A DNA stretch of 64,000 nucleotides from Trissonchulus latispiculum (taxonomy: Eukaryota > Nematoda > Enoplea > Enoplida > Ironidae). Location: the NCBI GenBank assembly GCA_030248195.1, contig JASAND010030606.1, positions 1-64,000 of the forward strand. The letters are read 5' to 3'. Shown piece after piece: positions 20,092-29,710 of the stretch. The position numbers and the translations under genes are program-made. The notes under the pieces were generated by a model. It saw nothing but the letters and a program-made list of their open reading frames with translations. It searched no databases and was not told where the DNA came from. Each line of letters starts with the position of its first letter. Position 1 is the stretch's first letter.

Positions 20092-20568
20092 ATGAACAAT
20101 CAGCAGCAGGCCCATTTGCACCAAGCTGCCCTCAGTCAATTGCGGAGGATTTCCGCCTTCCAATTACCCTATGTTCCACAGGATCCTGGAAATTTCTTGT
20201 ACTTTCGGAGTAATTCAGAGGAATATCCTTCCCTTTCTAATTTTGCCAAACATCCAGGAAAGGATGAAGATGGGAAGTTTATTCAGATTAAACATCTCCG
20301 ACGACCATGTTGGACGGCAGAAAATCATTACTACGGACCTTGGCGTATCTATCGGGATCATTCACTGTCGCTAAGAAGATCATCAAAAGTCCTTGTCATC
20401 GATTCGCTAAGGCGGAGGATCAGCAGGATATCGACCTCCGCCGGCACTTGCCTCTCGCCCACACGCACAAGCCTTTTAAGGCTCTTGTTATGGCAGGGGT
20501 ACTCCTGTCTAAGTATCAGATTCCCTATTTTAGGGATGAGCTGTTCAGCACAGGCAATCGCCGCCTGA
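20092..20568 (+). CDS. NADAR-domain protein, N-terminal half
   Basis: The ATG at 20,092 directly follows an acceptor-like site. Residues 36-51 (LYFRSNSEEYPSLSNFA) match the opening of NADAR/YbiA proteins (F-Y-S...Y..LSNF), and CWTAENHYY at 73-81 matches the conserved W-T-x-E-H-Y motif. About 14 extra residues stand between these blocks compared with the bacterial form. Beyond about residue 88 this frame loses similarity and the domain continues in the frame at 20,307-20,825, so a -1 shift lies near 20,340-20,375. NADAR proteins cleave N-glycosidic bonds in riboflavin intermediates or remove ADP-ribose from guanine in nucleic acid. This assignment is by motif and order only. Confidence 0.72.
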   Translation: MNNQQQAHLHQAALSQLRRISAFQLPYVPQDPGNFLYFRSNSEEYPSLSNFAKHPGKDEDGKFIQIKHLRRPCWTAENHYYGPWRIYRDHSLSLRRSSKVLVIDSLRRRISRISTSAGTCLSPTRTSLLRLLLWQGYSCLSIRFPILGMSCSAQAIAA

Positions 20569-20825
20569 TTGAAGCCACTGGCGACAGATTTTGGGGAGTT
20601 GGCGCTAACCTCATCGACATCAGGGTGCGCGAAGCCAACTCATCAAAGGAAGCTGTTGACCGATGGGTGTCAGCAAATTCGGAGACGGCCCAAGCCGGAA
20701 ACATCCTGGGACAATCTCTTGAGTTCTACAGACTCTATCTCAGAGATCCGGAGGGTCTTTATCCCTCCTCACCCCGAGTAGCTGTAGTGGGCGGATGTGC
20801 TCTACAGAATGATCAGGTTATTTGA
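20307..20825 (+). CDS. NADAR-domain protein, C-terminal half
   Basis: Useful coding starts near residue 20 (VAKKIIKSPCHRFAKAED, the helix after the EHYY motif in the family). Then come ALVMAGVLLSKYQIPYFRDE, LFSTGNRRLIEATGDRFWGVG at about 79-99 and GNILGQSLEFYRLYL at 131-145, which fit the family signature K-F-x-Q-N-x-x-L...L-L-x-T-G-x-x-x-L-x-E...D-x-x-W-G-x-G...G-x-N-x-L-G-x-x-L-M-x-x-R. About 30 residues are inserted between the WG and G-N-x-L-G blocks. A TGA at 20,823 is followed in the same frame by the next gene with no other stop, so both may belong to one product. Confidence 0.75.
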   Translation: MLDGRKSLLRTLAYLSGSFTVAKKIIKSPCHRFAKAEDQQDIDLRRHLPLAHTHKPFKALVMAGVLLSKYQIPYFRDELFSTGNRRLIEATGDRFWGVGANLIDIRVREANSSKEAVDRWVSANSETAQAGNILGQSLEFYRLYLRDPEGLYPSSPRVAVVGGCALQNDQVI

Positions 20826-20861
20826 CTGATCAAACAGATTAGTGGGTGCAACAACCCGCTG

Positions 20862-21557
20862 TTGCTGCCTATCTACCGAGCCACGCCTGCCTGGTGTCAG
20901 CGGGTGACCATGGCCATTCGGTCTCCGTTGCTCACTCGAATCTATGTGATCCCAGAAATCAATGTGGCGAATACAACGGAAGCCGATAAGGTCTATAAGG
21001 AAGAAGCCATCAAGTTGGAAGAGGCTCTAAAAGGGGCTCCACCGTACAAAGAGCCTTTTCCAGTGGTCTGGGCCATGCCCACCCTAGTGTATGTGCCTGC
21101 TTGTGGAAATGAGATCAAGCAGATGAAGAGCGACCCCGCATGGGCTGGGTTGATCTGGGGCTGCTACACCTATCAGGGTGATGGCACTTACTTCCGTCCC
21201 CAGGACCCAGTGCCCATCCTTACTGGCCAAGTCTATGCCTACCCGTCCGAGACGGAACATCGGCTGATCCAATCGTGGACAGCGAAGGATATAAAACGCT
21301 ATTCCTATTCGGACTACAAGGACAAGCGCCCGCACAAGGATAATCCAATTTACCGCCCACATAGAGAGCCGTCTCCCCCCGTCGCTGGTCCCTCCCACCG
21401 AAGTCATCAGCAAAACCGCCAACCGAACCGTCGGCCAAATCGTCGTCCGAAGCGCCCACAGCCCAGACGTGACTCTCCGCCCCTTCCCTTACTATCCCCT
21501 CCCCTTAGCGGACTATCCTTGGGTCCTCCGATGCCCAAGAGAAGCCGGCGTTATTGA
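20862..21557 (+). CDS. Unknown protein, in frame after the NADAR gene
   Basis: Open in the same frame as the NADAR C-half, separated from it by a single TGA and 12 codons; the first codon listed is not ATG (first Met at about 20,895). Residues about 20-135 look globular (VVWAMPTLVYVPACGNE, WAGLIWGCYTYQGDGTYF), and the last 60 residues are strongly basic and Pro-rich (repeated RRPNRRP). I do not recognise the globular part. It could be the C-terminal domain of the NADAR protein if the TGA is a mutation. Confidence 0.55.
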   Translation: MLPIYRATPAWCQRVTMAIRSPLLTRIYVIPEINVANTTEADKVYKEEAIKLEEALKGAPPYKEPFPVVWAMPTLVYVPACGNEIKQMKSDPAWAGLIWGCYTYQGDGTYFRPQDPVPILTGQVYAYPSETEHRLIQSWTAKDIKRYSYSDYKDKRPHKDNPIYRPHREPSPPVAGPSHRSHQQNRQPNRRPNRRPKRPQPRRDSPPLPLLSPPLSGLSLGPPMPKRSRRY

Positions 21558-21929
21558 GTGACAGGGCCTTTGGCTGTGCAAAGTGTATATGTTACTGTGT
21601 AAATTAATTTGTTGTATTAATATCATTTGTGTTGAATTGTATTGTACTCATAATGAAAGTGGGGAAATGTAACTAATGGATCTGAGAAGAGGAATTTCTT
21701 CAGCAGAACATGTTTCCTTTTTGTACAGGTAATTGAAATTGGAATTAATCAGCTAACTGTACCATAGCCAGCCTATCTTAGAAGATAGTGAGTTTCCAAA
21801 CCCTAATAGTTGCTCCCTTGATTGGATATGTCAAGACGCGAACGCAACGCAATATTCCAACATGAACAATAGAATTCATTAATCGGTTGAGTTAATGTAT
21901 TCTCTGTTTTCAGTTAATCAAACCTCACG
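21558..21929 (+). other. Interval with candidate splice acceptor
   Basis: No gene. TCTCTGTTTTCAG ends at 21,913, a strong-looking pyrimidine tract plus AG, 17 bases before the ATG of the next gene. Confidence 0.5.
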
Positions 21930-23252
21930 ATGCTACCCGGAAATGCTGCCAATTCTACTCCCCGTTCCTATTCCCCACTAATGTCCCAAGCCACCGGAGT
22001 GGCATTCCGAAACCCAATGGTCATCCAGGGCCTTCAGGCACCTGCCCCAGTCTATATTGGCCAACCGGCCATCCGGCACCGCGCTCCGGTGCCAGCCCCA
22101 ACGATCCCATTCGTGGGATTCCGGCCAATCACGATGGCCTCCCCTAAGTCCCAGCCAGACATCTGTCCTGAGTGTGGAGGACCCTTTGCCACATCAGGAG
22201 AAGCTCTCTCCCCCACGCGGTGTGTGGTCGGCGTTCCCCATTCAGCTGGGAAATGCACTGTGTTGGAGGATCTAAACGATCACCCATTCCATGTGCCGGA
22301 ATACTACCAGGCAGAACATCTCCTGAAAATAATGTCCAAGGGTAATCCATATCCCAGCACCATGTACCATCAGGGGCACAAGGCTAAATCGGATGAGTTG
22401 ACTTTAGGTCAACGTATCAATCTCATCCATTACGATAACCGGATCCTGCCCACTCCGGGCATGACCCCTCACGACGAAATCCAGTCGGCCTTCAGGAACT
22501 TCCTGCTGGTACTCAACCTAACGCGCCTGACTGAGGCGGACATGGCACAGTTTATCAGAAATTTAGAAGATCTAAGACAGGACGTGCTCATGCTGATCAA
22601 CAAACCTGGATTTAGGGTTGAGCAGCCGATCTACCCAGAGCCTCCGTTTGGTATGTTACCTCCCTACCCTACACTCAGATACCCGAATGGCCCACCATCA
22701 GCTCAGCGATTCCCTTCCTCAGATGCCTCCCCCAAGCCGGAAATCACCACCTTTTTAGCGGAGGAGGATCGGGAAGAGGGTGATGGTGCAGAGGAAGATT
22801 CTGTCCCTCCGACAGGAGCTACCGCCAGCCTTACCGTTACCACCGAGAAGCCGGATCCAGGTATAGGCATGGGGGAATTGGATACCCTTCCTCCCTTTGA
22901 GATATGTCCTCCCCTCATACCGGATGAGTGGAAGGATAAGGTCCCGGAATATGTCGAGAAGCAACTTGATGCTCTCAGAAGCTGCCTGGACGATAAAATT
23001 ATCCCTATCGTCGAATACTGGCGCCAGGTCAGTGAGCTAAAAGTGATCTGCCGCGAAAAGGCTGCGGCCCTCCGAGAAGCCTCTGGAGAGCCTTATCGTC
23101 CAGAGTCACTCCTGCCCGAAGAAGAGATGGATAACTATCTCTATGAGATCATGAACTACGATCTCTACAGGTATGAGGGCTACCGAAGTGAAAGCCCCGA
23201 TGACCATCCCGACACTGATTGCAGCCCCTTCGGTTATCCTGACACTGATTGA
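21930..23252 (+). CDS. Unknown 440-residue protein of the retroelement
   Basis: The longest uninterrupted frame in the window. The ATG lies 17 bases after a splice-acceptor-like site. The N-terminus is Pro-rich; CPECGG at about residue 80 with later Cys/His could bind a metal. Residues about 123-220 look folded (FHVPEYYQAEHLLKIM; HDEIQSAFRNFLLVLNLTRL), then follow an acidic, Pro-rich middle and a helical, acidic C-terminus. EYYQAEHLL recalls the E-H-Y-Y-Q-A motif of NADAR, but the other NADAR signatures are not evident. Function unknown. Its integrity beside broken gag and env is notable. Confidence 0.6.
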   Translation: MLPGNAANSTPRSYSPLMSQATGVAFRNPMVIQGLQAPAPVYIGQPAIRHRAPVPAPTIPFVGFRPITMASPKSQPDICPECGGPFATSGEALSPTRCVVGVPHSAGKCTVLEDLNDHPFHVPEYYQAEHLLKIMSKGNPYPSTMYHQGHKAKSDELTLGQRINLIHYDNRILPTPGMTPHDEIQSAFRNFLLVLNLTRLTEADMAQFIRNLEDLRQDVLMLINKPGFRVEQPIYPEPPFGMLPPYPTLRYPNGPPSAQRFPSSDASPKPEITTFLAEEDREEGDGAEEDSVPPTGATASLTVTTEKPDPGIGMGELDTLPPFEICPPLIPDEWKDKVPEYVEKQLDALRSCLDDKIIPIVEYWRQVSELKVICREKAAALREASGEPYRPESLLPEEEMDNYLYEIMNYDLYRYEGYRSESPDDHPDTDCSPFGYPDTD

Positions 23253-24005
23253 GTTTCCTTCGCCCCTGGTACAGTTAGACTGGAATTGTGTATAGAACTT
23301 GTAGAAAACTACGTATTAATCGAAAAAGGTAAAGAGTTATATTCCAGAAAACTCAAAAAAATAACATATTTAAAATATCAAAAAATATTAGCTAGGAGTG
23401 TATAGTTCATCAATATCCCTTATGTTTTGTAACTAATTGAGTTTATATAAGAAATACCAAAAATACTGTGTTTAGTTTTAATTGTAAAGAATACCTAATT
23501 GTACAAATTGATATTGTTTCGTAATTGTTAATATGGCCAATTGTATAGTTAGTTAAGTCCTGTGTTGAATTGTATTGTACTGGTGCGTTGGTTAAAATGG
23601 TCAGGGATTTGACCGAGATTGTTGGGTAGACGGAAAAGCTTGCGAAAAATCGTTAATGTGTATATAGTTAGGTTGGTAGCTGAGAGAGTAATAGTTTGAA
23701 GTGACTAAAAATTAGAATTTAGAGAAAAGCACAAAAATAATCAACCATATAGTTAATAATCTTATTATTGTATTAGTTAAGTACTAATTATTTTATAGCA
23801 TTGTAATTTGTCATTATGTAGTTTTGTTAATTCCTGTTCGTATAACTATGTCTAGCTAGTGGTTCAACTGTGTACAGGAAGGATGTAAATTTAATTTTGT
23901 TGTAAAGATAAATGTCGTACGTATTATTATTATTATTATTGTCGTTGTTAACTTAGTATTGTTGAACTTGTGACAGGATTGACGGTATCAAAAAGAAAAC
24001 GTGTA
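23253..24005 (+). other. AT-rich non-coding interval
   Basis: No frame of note. Includes a short TTA run near 23,925-23,940. AG-ending tracts near 23,955 and 23,975 could be acceptors for the small gene downstream. Confidence 0.4.
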
Positions 24006-24167
24006 ATGAGATCGTATTTGAAAAGGAATATTTGTCTCCAGATTAACATTGCACACATACTGATGTTATTGCTTTGTTTTGTTCTTATGTATTGTATATA
24101 TACTTTTATCGGTTATCCTTTCAAGACTGATTTCGAACGAGTAAGATATACTTTGCACGAAGAGTAA
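24006..24167 (+). CDS. Small single-pass membrane protein
   Basis: From the ATG at 24,006 the frame encodes 53 residues: a basic start (MRSYLKRN), a hydrophobic helix (INIAHILMLLLCFVLMYCIY) and a charged tail. The frame continues upstream with a basic stretch (KRKR) to a GTG at 23,970. Small membrane proteins of this plan are common accessory products of viruses, but nothing here shows what it does, and a chance frame is possible. Confidence 0.35.
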   Translation: MRSYLKRNICLQINIAHILMLLLCFVLMYCIYTFIGYPFKTDFERVRYTLHEE

Positions 24168-24891
24168 CCAAAAGATGGAGGATCCAAATTGTGACTTTAT
24201 TAGTAGTGCCTATTTGGTTGATAATATTTGTAATTGAATCACCGAGACGGAACTGTAATGGTCACTTGCAGATTTAAATTATTAAAGTGGTAACCGGTGT
24301 GTCATCAGTTTTTAATGTGGAATTAAGAGATAATAGTAAGAAGGAAGGGCGGAACGGGCCCATAGAAGGCCGACCCCTTGAGTGTTTATTGATCGCAGGG
24401 ATTGGAGGATCAGCGATGCACCCGATAGTGGTGTGGTCGCAGTAGAACAGCCGAGTTAATAGTGAAGAATTAGAAGAAGTTAAGTCAGAGATATGGTGGT
24501 TGCGGAACGGACCCGTAGAAGGTCGACCCCACCAGGAACGTAATATGCAAATTAGGTTATTGAAGAGATATGGTGGCAGCGGAACAGACCCGTAGAAGGT
24601 CAACCCCACCAGGAATCTATTAGAATTCATAATCAGTGCGGATAATAATAATATAAATAAGTTAGATAGATAGTTAGGATAACGAACGCATCTCACAACC
24701 GAACGCAATATCAATCTTTATCTGTCCTAATATGTAATACTTGTCTGAGAAACGTACGGTTTGTTTGTTAATGATTATTGAGAATGAATGGGTTAAAAAT
24801 TTGAAAGGCGTTCTTAGTATGTATTATGCAAGGCTATGGTTTTATGGTTCTTCCCCCTAGTCGAAAATTTGATCATTTTATTTGTGGAGGT
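24168..24891 (+). other. Pre-LTR region with three related stem-loop repeats
   Basis: Three related blocks occur at about 24,337-24,375, 24,487-24,538 and 24,563-24,615, each containing GCGGAACRGRCCCRTAGAAGG followed by TCRACCCC. The last two are framed by GGTGG and CCACC arms. They sit upstream of the 3' LTR, a usual place for cis-acting RNA signals such as transport elements. No clear polypurine tract was found before 24,892 apart from GTGGAGG. Confidence 0.55.
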
Positions 24892-26470
24892 TGTAATGAA
24901 AAGACTTTCATTAATGGTCAAAGTTGGTTGAAATAGCTTATCAAGCTAATTATGTGAAGGAATGTGCTGAGGTCTAGTCAATTGGAGATTATTATGTTTC
25001 ACATGTTCCATCATATTTGCCAGAATCAAATGTCCAAGTTATATTTGTATAGATATCTTGTATTTGAAAGAAAATATCAGAGTTGCCAGACTACAACCAG
25101 TATTTAATATTCCGGTCTCTACCCCAAAGGTTGAATTAATAACAGGAGTAGACTCTTTTAATCATTTAGTAGGAGTATCCCACCACCTAAAATATTAACA
25201 ATAACAGAACGCATACATAAAACTAATATCTAAATCAAAGAATCTATTGATCAGAGCGAATTGGCAGGAGATCTACTTGAAGAGTTTGGTCCGGGATGGG
25301 ACCTTTTCAGTCATATTGTCATCTGTGGCAGTTAAGAAATCCATGTCGCAGCAATTTTAGTTTTAATGGCATAAAAGATTCATGCAAATTTGTGTTTATG
25401 ATTGTAGAAATTCCCTAAAGTGCAGTTTCAAGGCCATAAAGTGCCCAAATATTGGAAGATGGTCACTTAGCTAGGCTTAAAATAATCATATAGGCAGTTA
25501 TTTAATACAAAATAAGTTTATAATTAGGTAGCTAGTGTTTATATGAGTTAATTGGTAGTAATTAGACCTTAATTAGTTAGTATGTTTAATTTTTACCTAG
25601 AAAACAACTTAGGCTCATTGGAAAGGCAATTTTCTCCTGATTCCAAAAATGCAATCCCCACCTTTTAACGTAGAATACAAATATGTTATTAGTTTTAGGT
25701 AAGAAATTACGTACGAATTTTTATGCACATTTTCACGCAATTGCTCCCTCAGTCCTTGGTCTTTTGAGGACACTGAGTTTCTGGCAATAGGGAGCAGTTG
25801 TTGTTAAGGTTGCTGTGTTGGCTTCTCTTGTTTGTGGCCATATGTTTACCTGAAATTTCAAAGTAGGGGCCCAGGACAAGAGAAGCCAAAGAAAATTAAG
25901 AAATTGAAAATAGACATATAAATTGTGCCCAAAGATGGCACTTAAAATTATTTTTCCCGTAATCGGCCGGGATTGGCCTGATTTTTAAGCCTCATTTCAG
26001 TCGAATTCGTGACAGTTGAAAATTAGATCCGAAACTTCCCCCTTTGGTTGCATTTACATGTCAACCAAAATTTTATAGAATTCTAGAAAGTTTCGGACCC
26101 CGAAATTAATCAGAAAAGTCGTCAGCTGGGGGCAATATTTCGCCATTATCGTTAATCTTCCCCTGGCTGACCACCAGGCTCAAAAAGAGCCTGGATCCTG
26201 CAATGTTAAAGGTGGCAAGCTTCTAGAAAGTTCTAGAACTTTCTAGAAGCTTTGCCTTAAAGTCAAAGCCTCGTCGACGGAATCGTGCTGTCACTGGGCT
26301 GTCAGAGAGCTGTCAGCCCAGTCCCAAAATTTTAGACTCACTCAGAGTTCGCTGAGGGCCGACCGAGAGCGGTCGGTCAAATTTTCTTCTCTGAGTCCTT
26401 ATAGTGGGCTGTGGTTTGCAGCACCTAGGACTGCGCACTCACTATAAATTTTTAGAAAAAAGATAGGGAA

Positions 26471-26496
26471 CTTTTCTGGCCTTCGGGCCAGAAAAG
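26471..26496 (+). other. 11-bp hairpin with TTCG loop, intact only in the 3' LTR
   Basis: CTTTTCTGGCC and GGCCAGAAAAG are exact complements around TTCG. The 5' LTR has lost the left arm (about 7,748-7,760), so the two LTRs differ in hairpin number. Confidence 0.75.
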
Positions 26497-27510
26497 ATGT
26501 GAGTTGGTACCCGCGAACACCTGCAATTTAAGGAGCCCTTGGGTCTTCTATACCCGGCTCAAAACAAATTAGCCTAGGCAAAACAGATTAGGAATTTTAC
26601 ATTGTTGGCCTTCGGGCCTATTTTTTTATATATTATGTGATTTTTGGCCTTCGGGCCCTTTTTTATGCGGCCAATTGGCCAACTTTTTTATTATTCCAAG
26701 CCACGGCCCTAGAGGCCAGTTTTGCATTGTGAAGAGGGCCCTCGTGGCCATGGGGATTTGTGAAATAACGGGATTTTGAGTGGGGACCCACCCCTAAGGT
26801 TGAGATAGAGGGTCCCTTAATTACGACCCTGAATTTTATTAAGCTAGTTATAGGGATTTTTGCACCCCACAGCCGGCAACTAGATGTTGCCGGCCATACT
26901 CCGCTATGAAGGCGCTCCAGATTTAAAAGTCACTGTTCATGTAATTGTTTATTTTAGCGTTAGGTCGGCTTTGAAATTATTAGGTGTCTAAAATGTAGGT
27001 TATTTTAAATCGAGTCTAAAACTCTGACACTTTACAGTATCTTGTTATTTTATAATTTGGAATTTTGGGGAGGAATGGCCGGCTTCCTCCGATCAGTAAA
27101 TTAAAATATGTTTTTCGTAGTTTTGTTAAGCTTTTGCTTAGCAATTATTATTCACTCAGGCTTTCACAAAGTTCTAATCAAGTTTCTTTTAAACGAGGAA
27201 AACATTAGATTTTCCTAAAATTCGAGTTACCAAATTTCAAAAAGTTCCCCAAAGTTCACGTTAGTTAAAACAGCAACATTAGTGAGAAAATTACGGAAAT
27301 GTGCATAAACTAGTAGTTTAGGGAAGTACCAGTATTAGTACCAGTACAAGTATTAGTAAATAGACGTTTATGCACGAATTTTCAGTTTATGTGATCAATT
27401 CTAAACGTTTTTGGCAATTTCGATATGACAAGTTCATGCTTAAAATCCGAAAGCGGAAAGAGTGAATAATGGTTGCTGGGTTCGATTCCCGCATCATAAT
27501 TGTGTAACTA

Positions 27511-27714
27511 ATGGGTTTTAACCCATTTGATTCAAGTGCGGAGTTCACGGAGATCTCGCCTGAAGAAGTCAGTCTGCCTCTGATCGATATTAGTGGTCAA
27601 TTCATTTCGGATTCAGATTATTGGGATCTTTTGGAGCCGGAAGAGCTCAGTCAATTCAGGACATTTGGGAACCAGTATACAGCTGTAGGTGCTCTAGTTA
27701 ATTTTGGAGTGTAA
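27511..27714 (+). CDS. Conserved 67-residue frame in the 3' LTR
   Basis: Copy of the frame at 10,236-10,439, same length, four amino-acid differences. See that entry; coding status is uncertain. Confidence 0.3.
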   Translation: MGFNPFDSSAEFTEISPEEVSLPLIDISGQFISDSDYWDLLEPEELSQFRTFGNQYTAVGALVNFGV

Positions 27715-28671
27715 CGGAATCTTTAAGGCAGAGACTAGTCGTACCAGCACCGGAATCATTTGTGGTGTTTAAAACCAACAGTAAAACTGTGAAAATCGTC
27801 AGTGAACTGAAAGTTATTCCTGATCCTTGAATTCTGTAACCTCTAATCTTAAAACCTTATTTCACACTCAAATTAGCTGAAAATGTGGCTCTCAGCTCTC
27901 CTCACTCTACTGGGGGTGGAGATCCCCATTGCTCTGCTTTAAACGTCCAGTTACTAGCTGAACCTAAGAAGTTATTAGTGGAGAAGATACAACAGAAGGC
28001 CTATCTAAATTAATCAGAACTTTAATTTGACTGTTTAACTTTTAAACGGCTATCTCCCGGTACCACCCCAACCTCTCCTAACCTTGTATTGTCTGATCCT
28101 CATGAACTGGAGTTGATCTGCAGGAACCTTTCCGATAGCAATCTCTAAAGTGGGCTGTGGAGTCCTTGTGACTACTTTACAGCAACTGGGAGCTCACCCA
28201 AAGTCCGAGCCTATCCTCAATTGTATTATTATTATTATTAAATATTGTTATTATTATTAATTAGTATTGGTTTTTGGTCCTTTGGTACTGTAAAGGACAG
28301 ATAAAGAGAGTGCACCGACATAACACGCACGTAAAGCACATAGGACACCAGTAGTTGAAGTGAGTTAGGTTATAGCATCGGATCACAGTCGGAATAGAGA
28401 AATAACAATAACCTGAGGAAGCGCTTAGTCCTTGGCTGAACTTGCGTAATCTGATATACCATTTGGGGTAAAGCTAATCTAGGTTTAATCAAATCCGTCC
28501 CTACAGAGAGTCTGGCCACTCTGGTATATTGACCACACATGCGCAATGCCTATACTGGGCCTATACATGTATAGGCCAGAATCCGAAACCCCCGCAAAGT
28601 GCGCAGCAAAATTTTTGACCCCCGCGCAGCGCGAAGCGCTGCGCAGAACATCTTCAGCATTTTTGGAGTCC

Positions 28672-29135
28672 TCGCGCAGAGTAACGCGTGCCTGCACGGG
28701 GTCAACACTGTCGGAACCCTCGCGCAGAGCAACTCGTCCCTGCGCGGGGTCAATACTGTGGGAACCCTCGCGCAGAGCAACGCGTGCCTGCGCGGGGGTC
28801 AGAACTGTTGGAACCCTAGCTCAGAGCAACAAGTCCCTGCGCGGGGGTCAACACTGTCGGAACCCTCGCGCACAGCAACGCGTCCCTGCGCGGGGTTCAG
28901 CAGTTCAGCACTGTTGGAACCCTCGCGCAGAGCAACGCGTCCCTGCGCGGGGGTCAATACTGTGGGAACCCTCGCGCAGAGCAACGCGTCCCTGCGCGGG
29001 GGTCAATACTGTGGGAACCCTCGCGCAGAGCAACGCGTCCCTGCGCGGGGGTCAATATTGTGGGAACCCTCGCGCAGAGCAACGCGTCCCTGCGCGGGGT
29101 CAATACTGTGGGGAACGCTCGCGCAGAGCAACGCG
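28672..29135 (+). repeat. 49-bp GC-rich minisatellite
   Basis: About nine to ten tandem units of roughly 49 bp, each with GGAACCCTCGCGCAGAGCAA, CGCGTCCCTGCGCGG and GTCAATACTGTG. The unit is much richer in GC than its surroundings. Long frames on both strands are by-products of the repeat. Confidence 0.93.
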
Positions 29136-29710
29136 TTCATTTAATGTTAGGAGTTTGTGGTTGGCTTTTATGCCCTTTTAAATATTTTTCGAATTCTTTC
29201 AACAAAATTTCTAAACTCTCTCAAAAACCAAAAAAAGTTCAGTTTCTGATACTCAGAAGCCAACATTAATAGATTGCTTTCTAAAAGTGTTGAGCTACAA
29301 CACTTTCGAGAAAAATTTTGCGTCTTTGGCGCACCGACTTTTGCTTCGATCTGTCAACAAATTTTCAAATCAACGGCCCATGTCCAGATAAAGGTCACTT
29401 TATGCCAGAGTTGGAAGGTGGACGCGGGTACCCGCGGGTATCCTGCGGGTCCAGTGGACATGGACAGAGGTTTTGGGAGGGTTTTTCCTGGGAGTGTATG
29501 GGTTCCGGAATCTCTGGGTTCCGAAGGTTCTGGGGTTTCTAATGTCTCTATAAACTTACATATACTACTTACGGTGGTGTTTTGCACAAAAATACCCCGA
29601 CAGCGTTTCTACATAGTTGTCCCGATTTCTGCTTTCCAGCTAAAGTAATCTCTTGACAAAGCTGAGAAAAGCAGGCAAAATCCAGGTATGCAAAATTATA
29701 ATAAACAGGT

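Noticed and set aside
28485..29181. Overlapping long frames on both strands with repeated RAEQRVPARG and LCARVPTVLTP text
   Set aside because: They follow from the 49-bp minisatellite, which is open in several frames at once.
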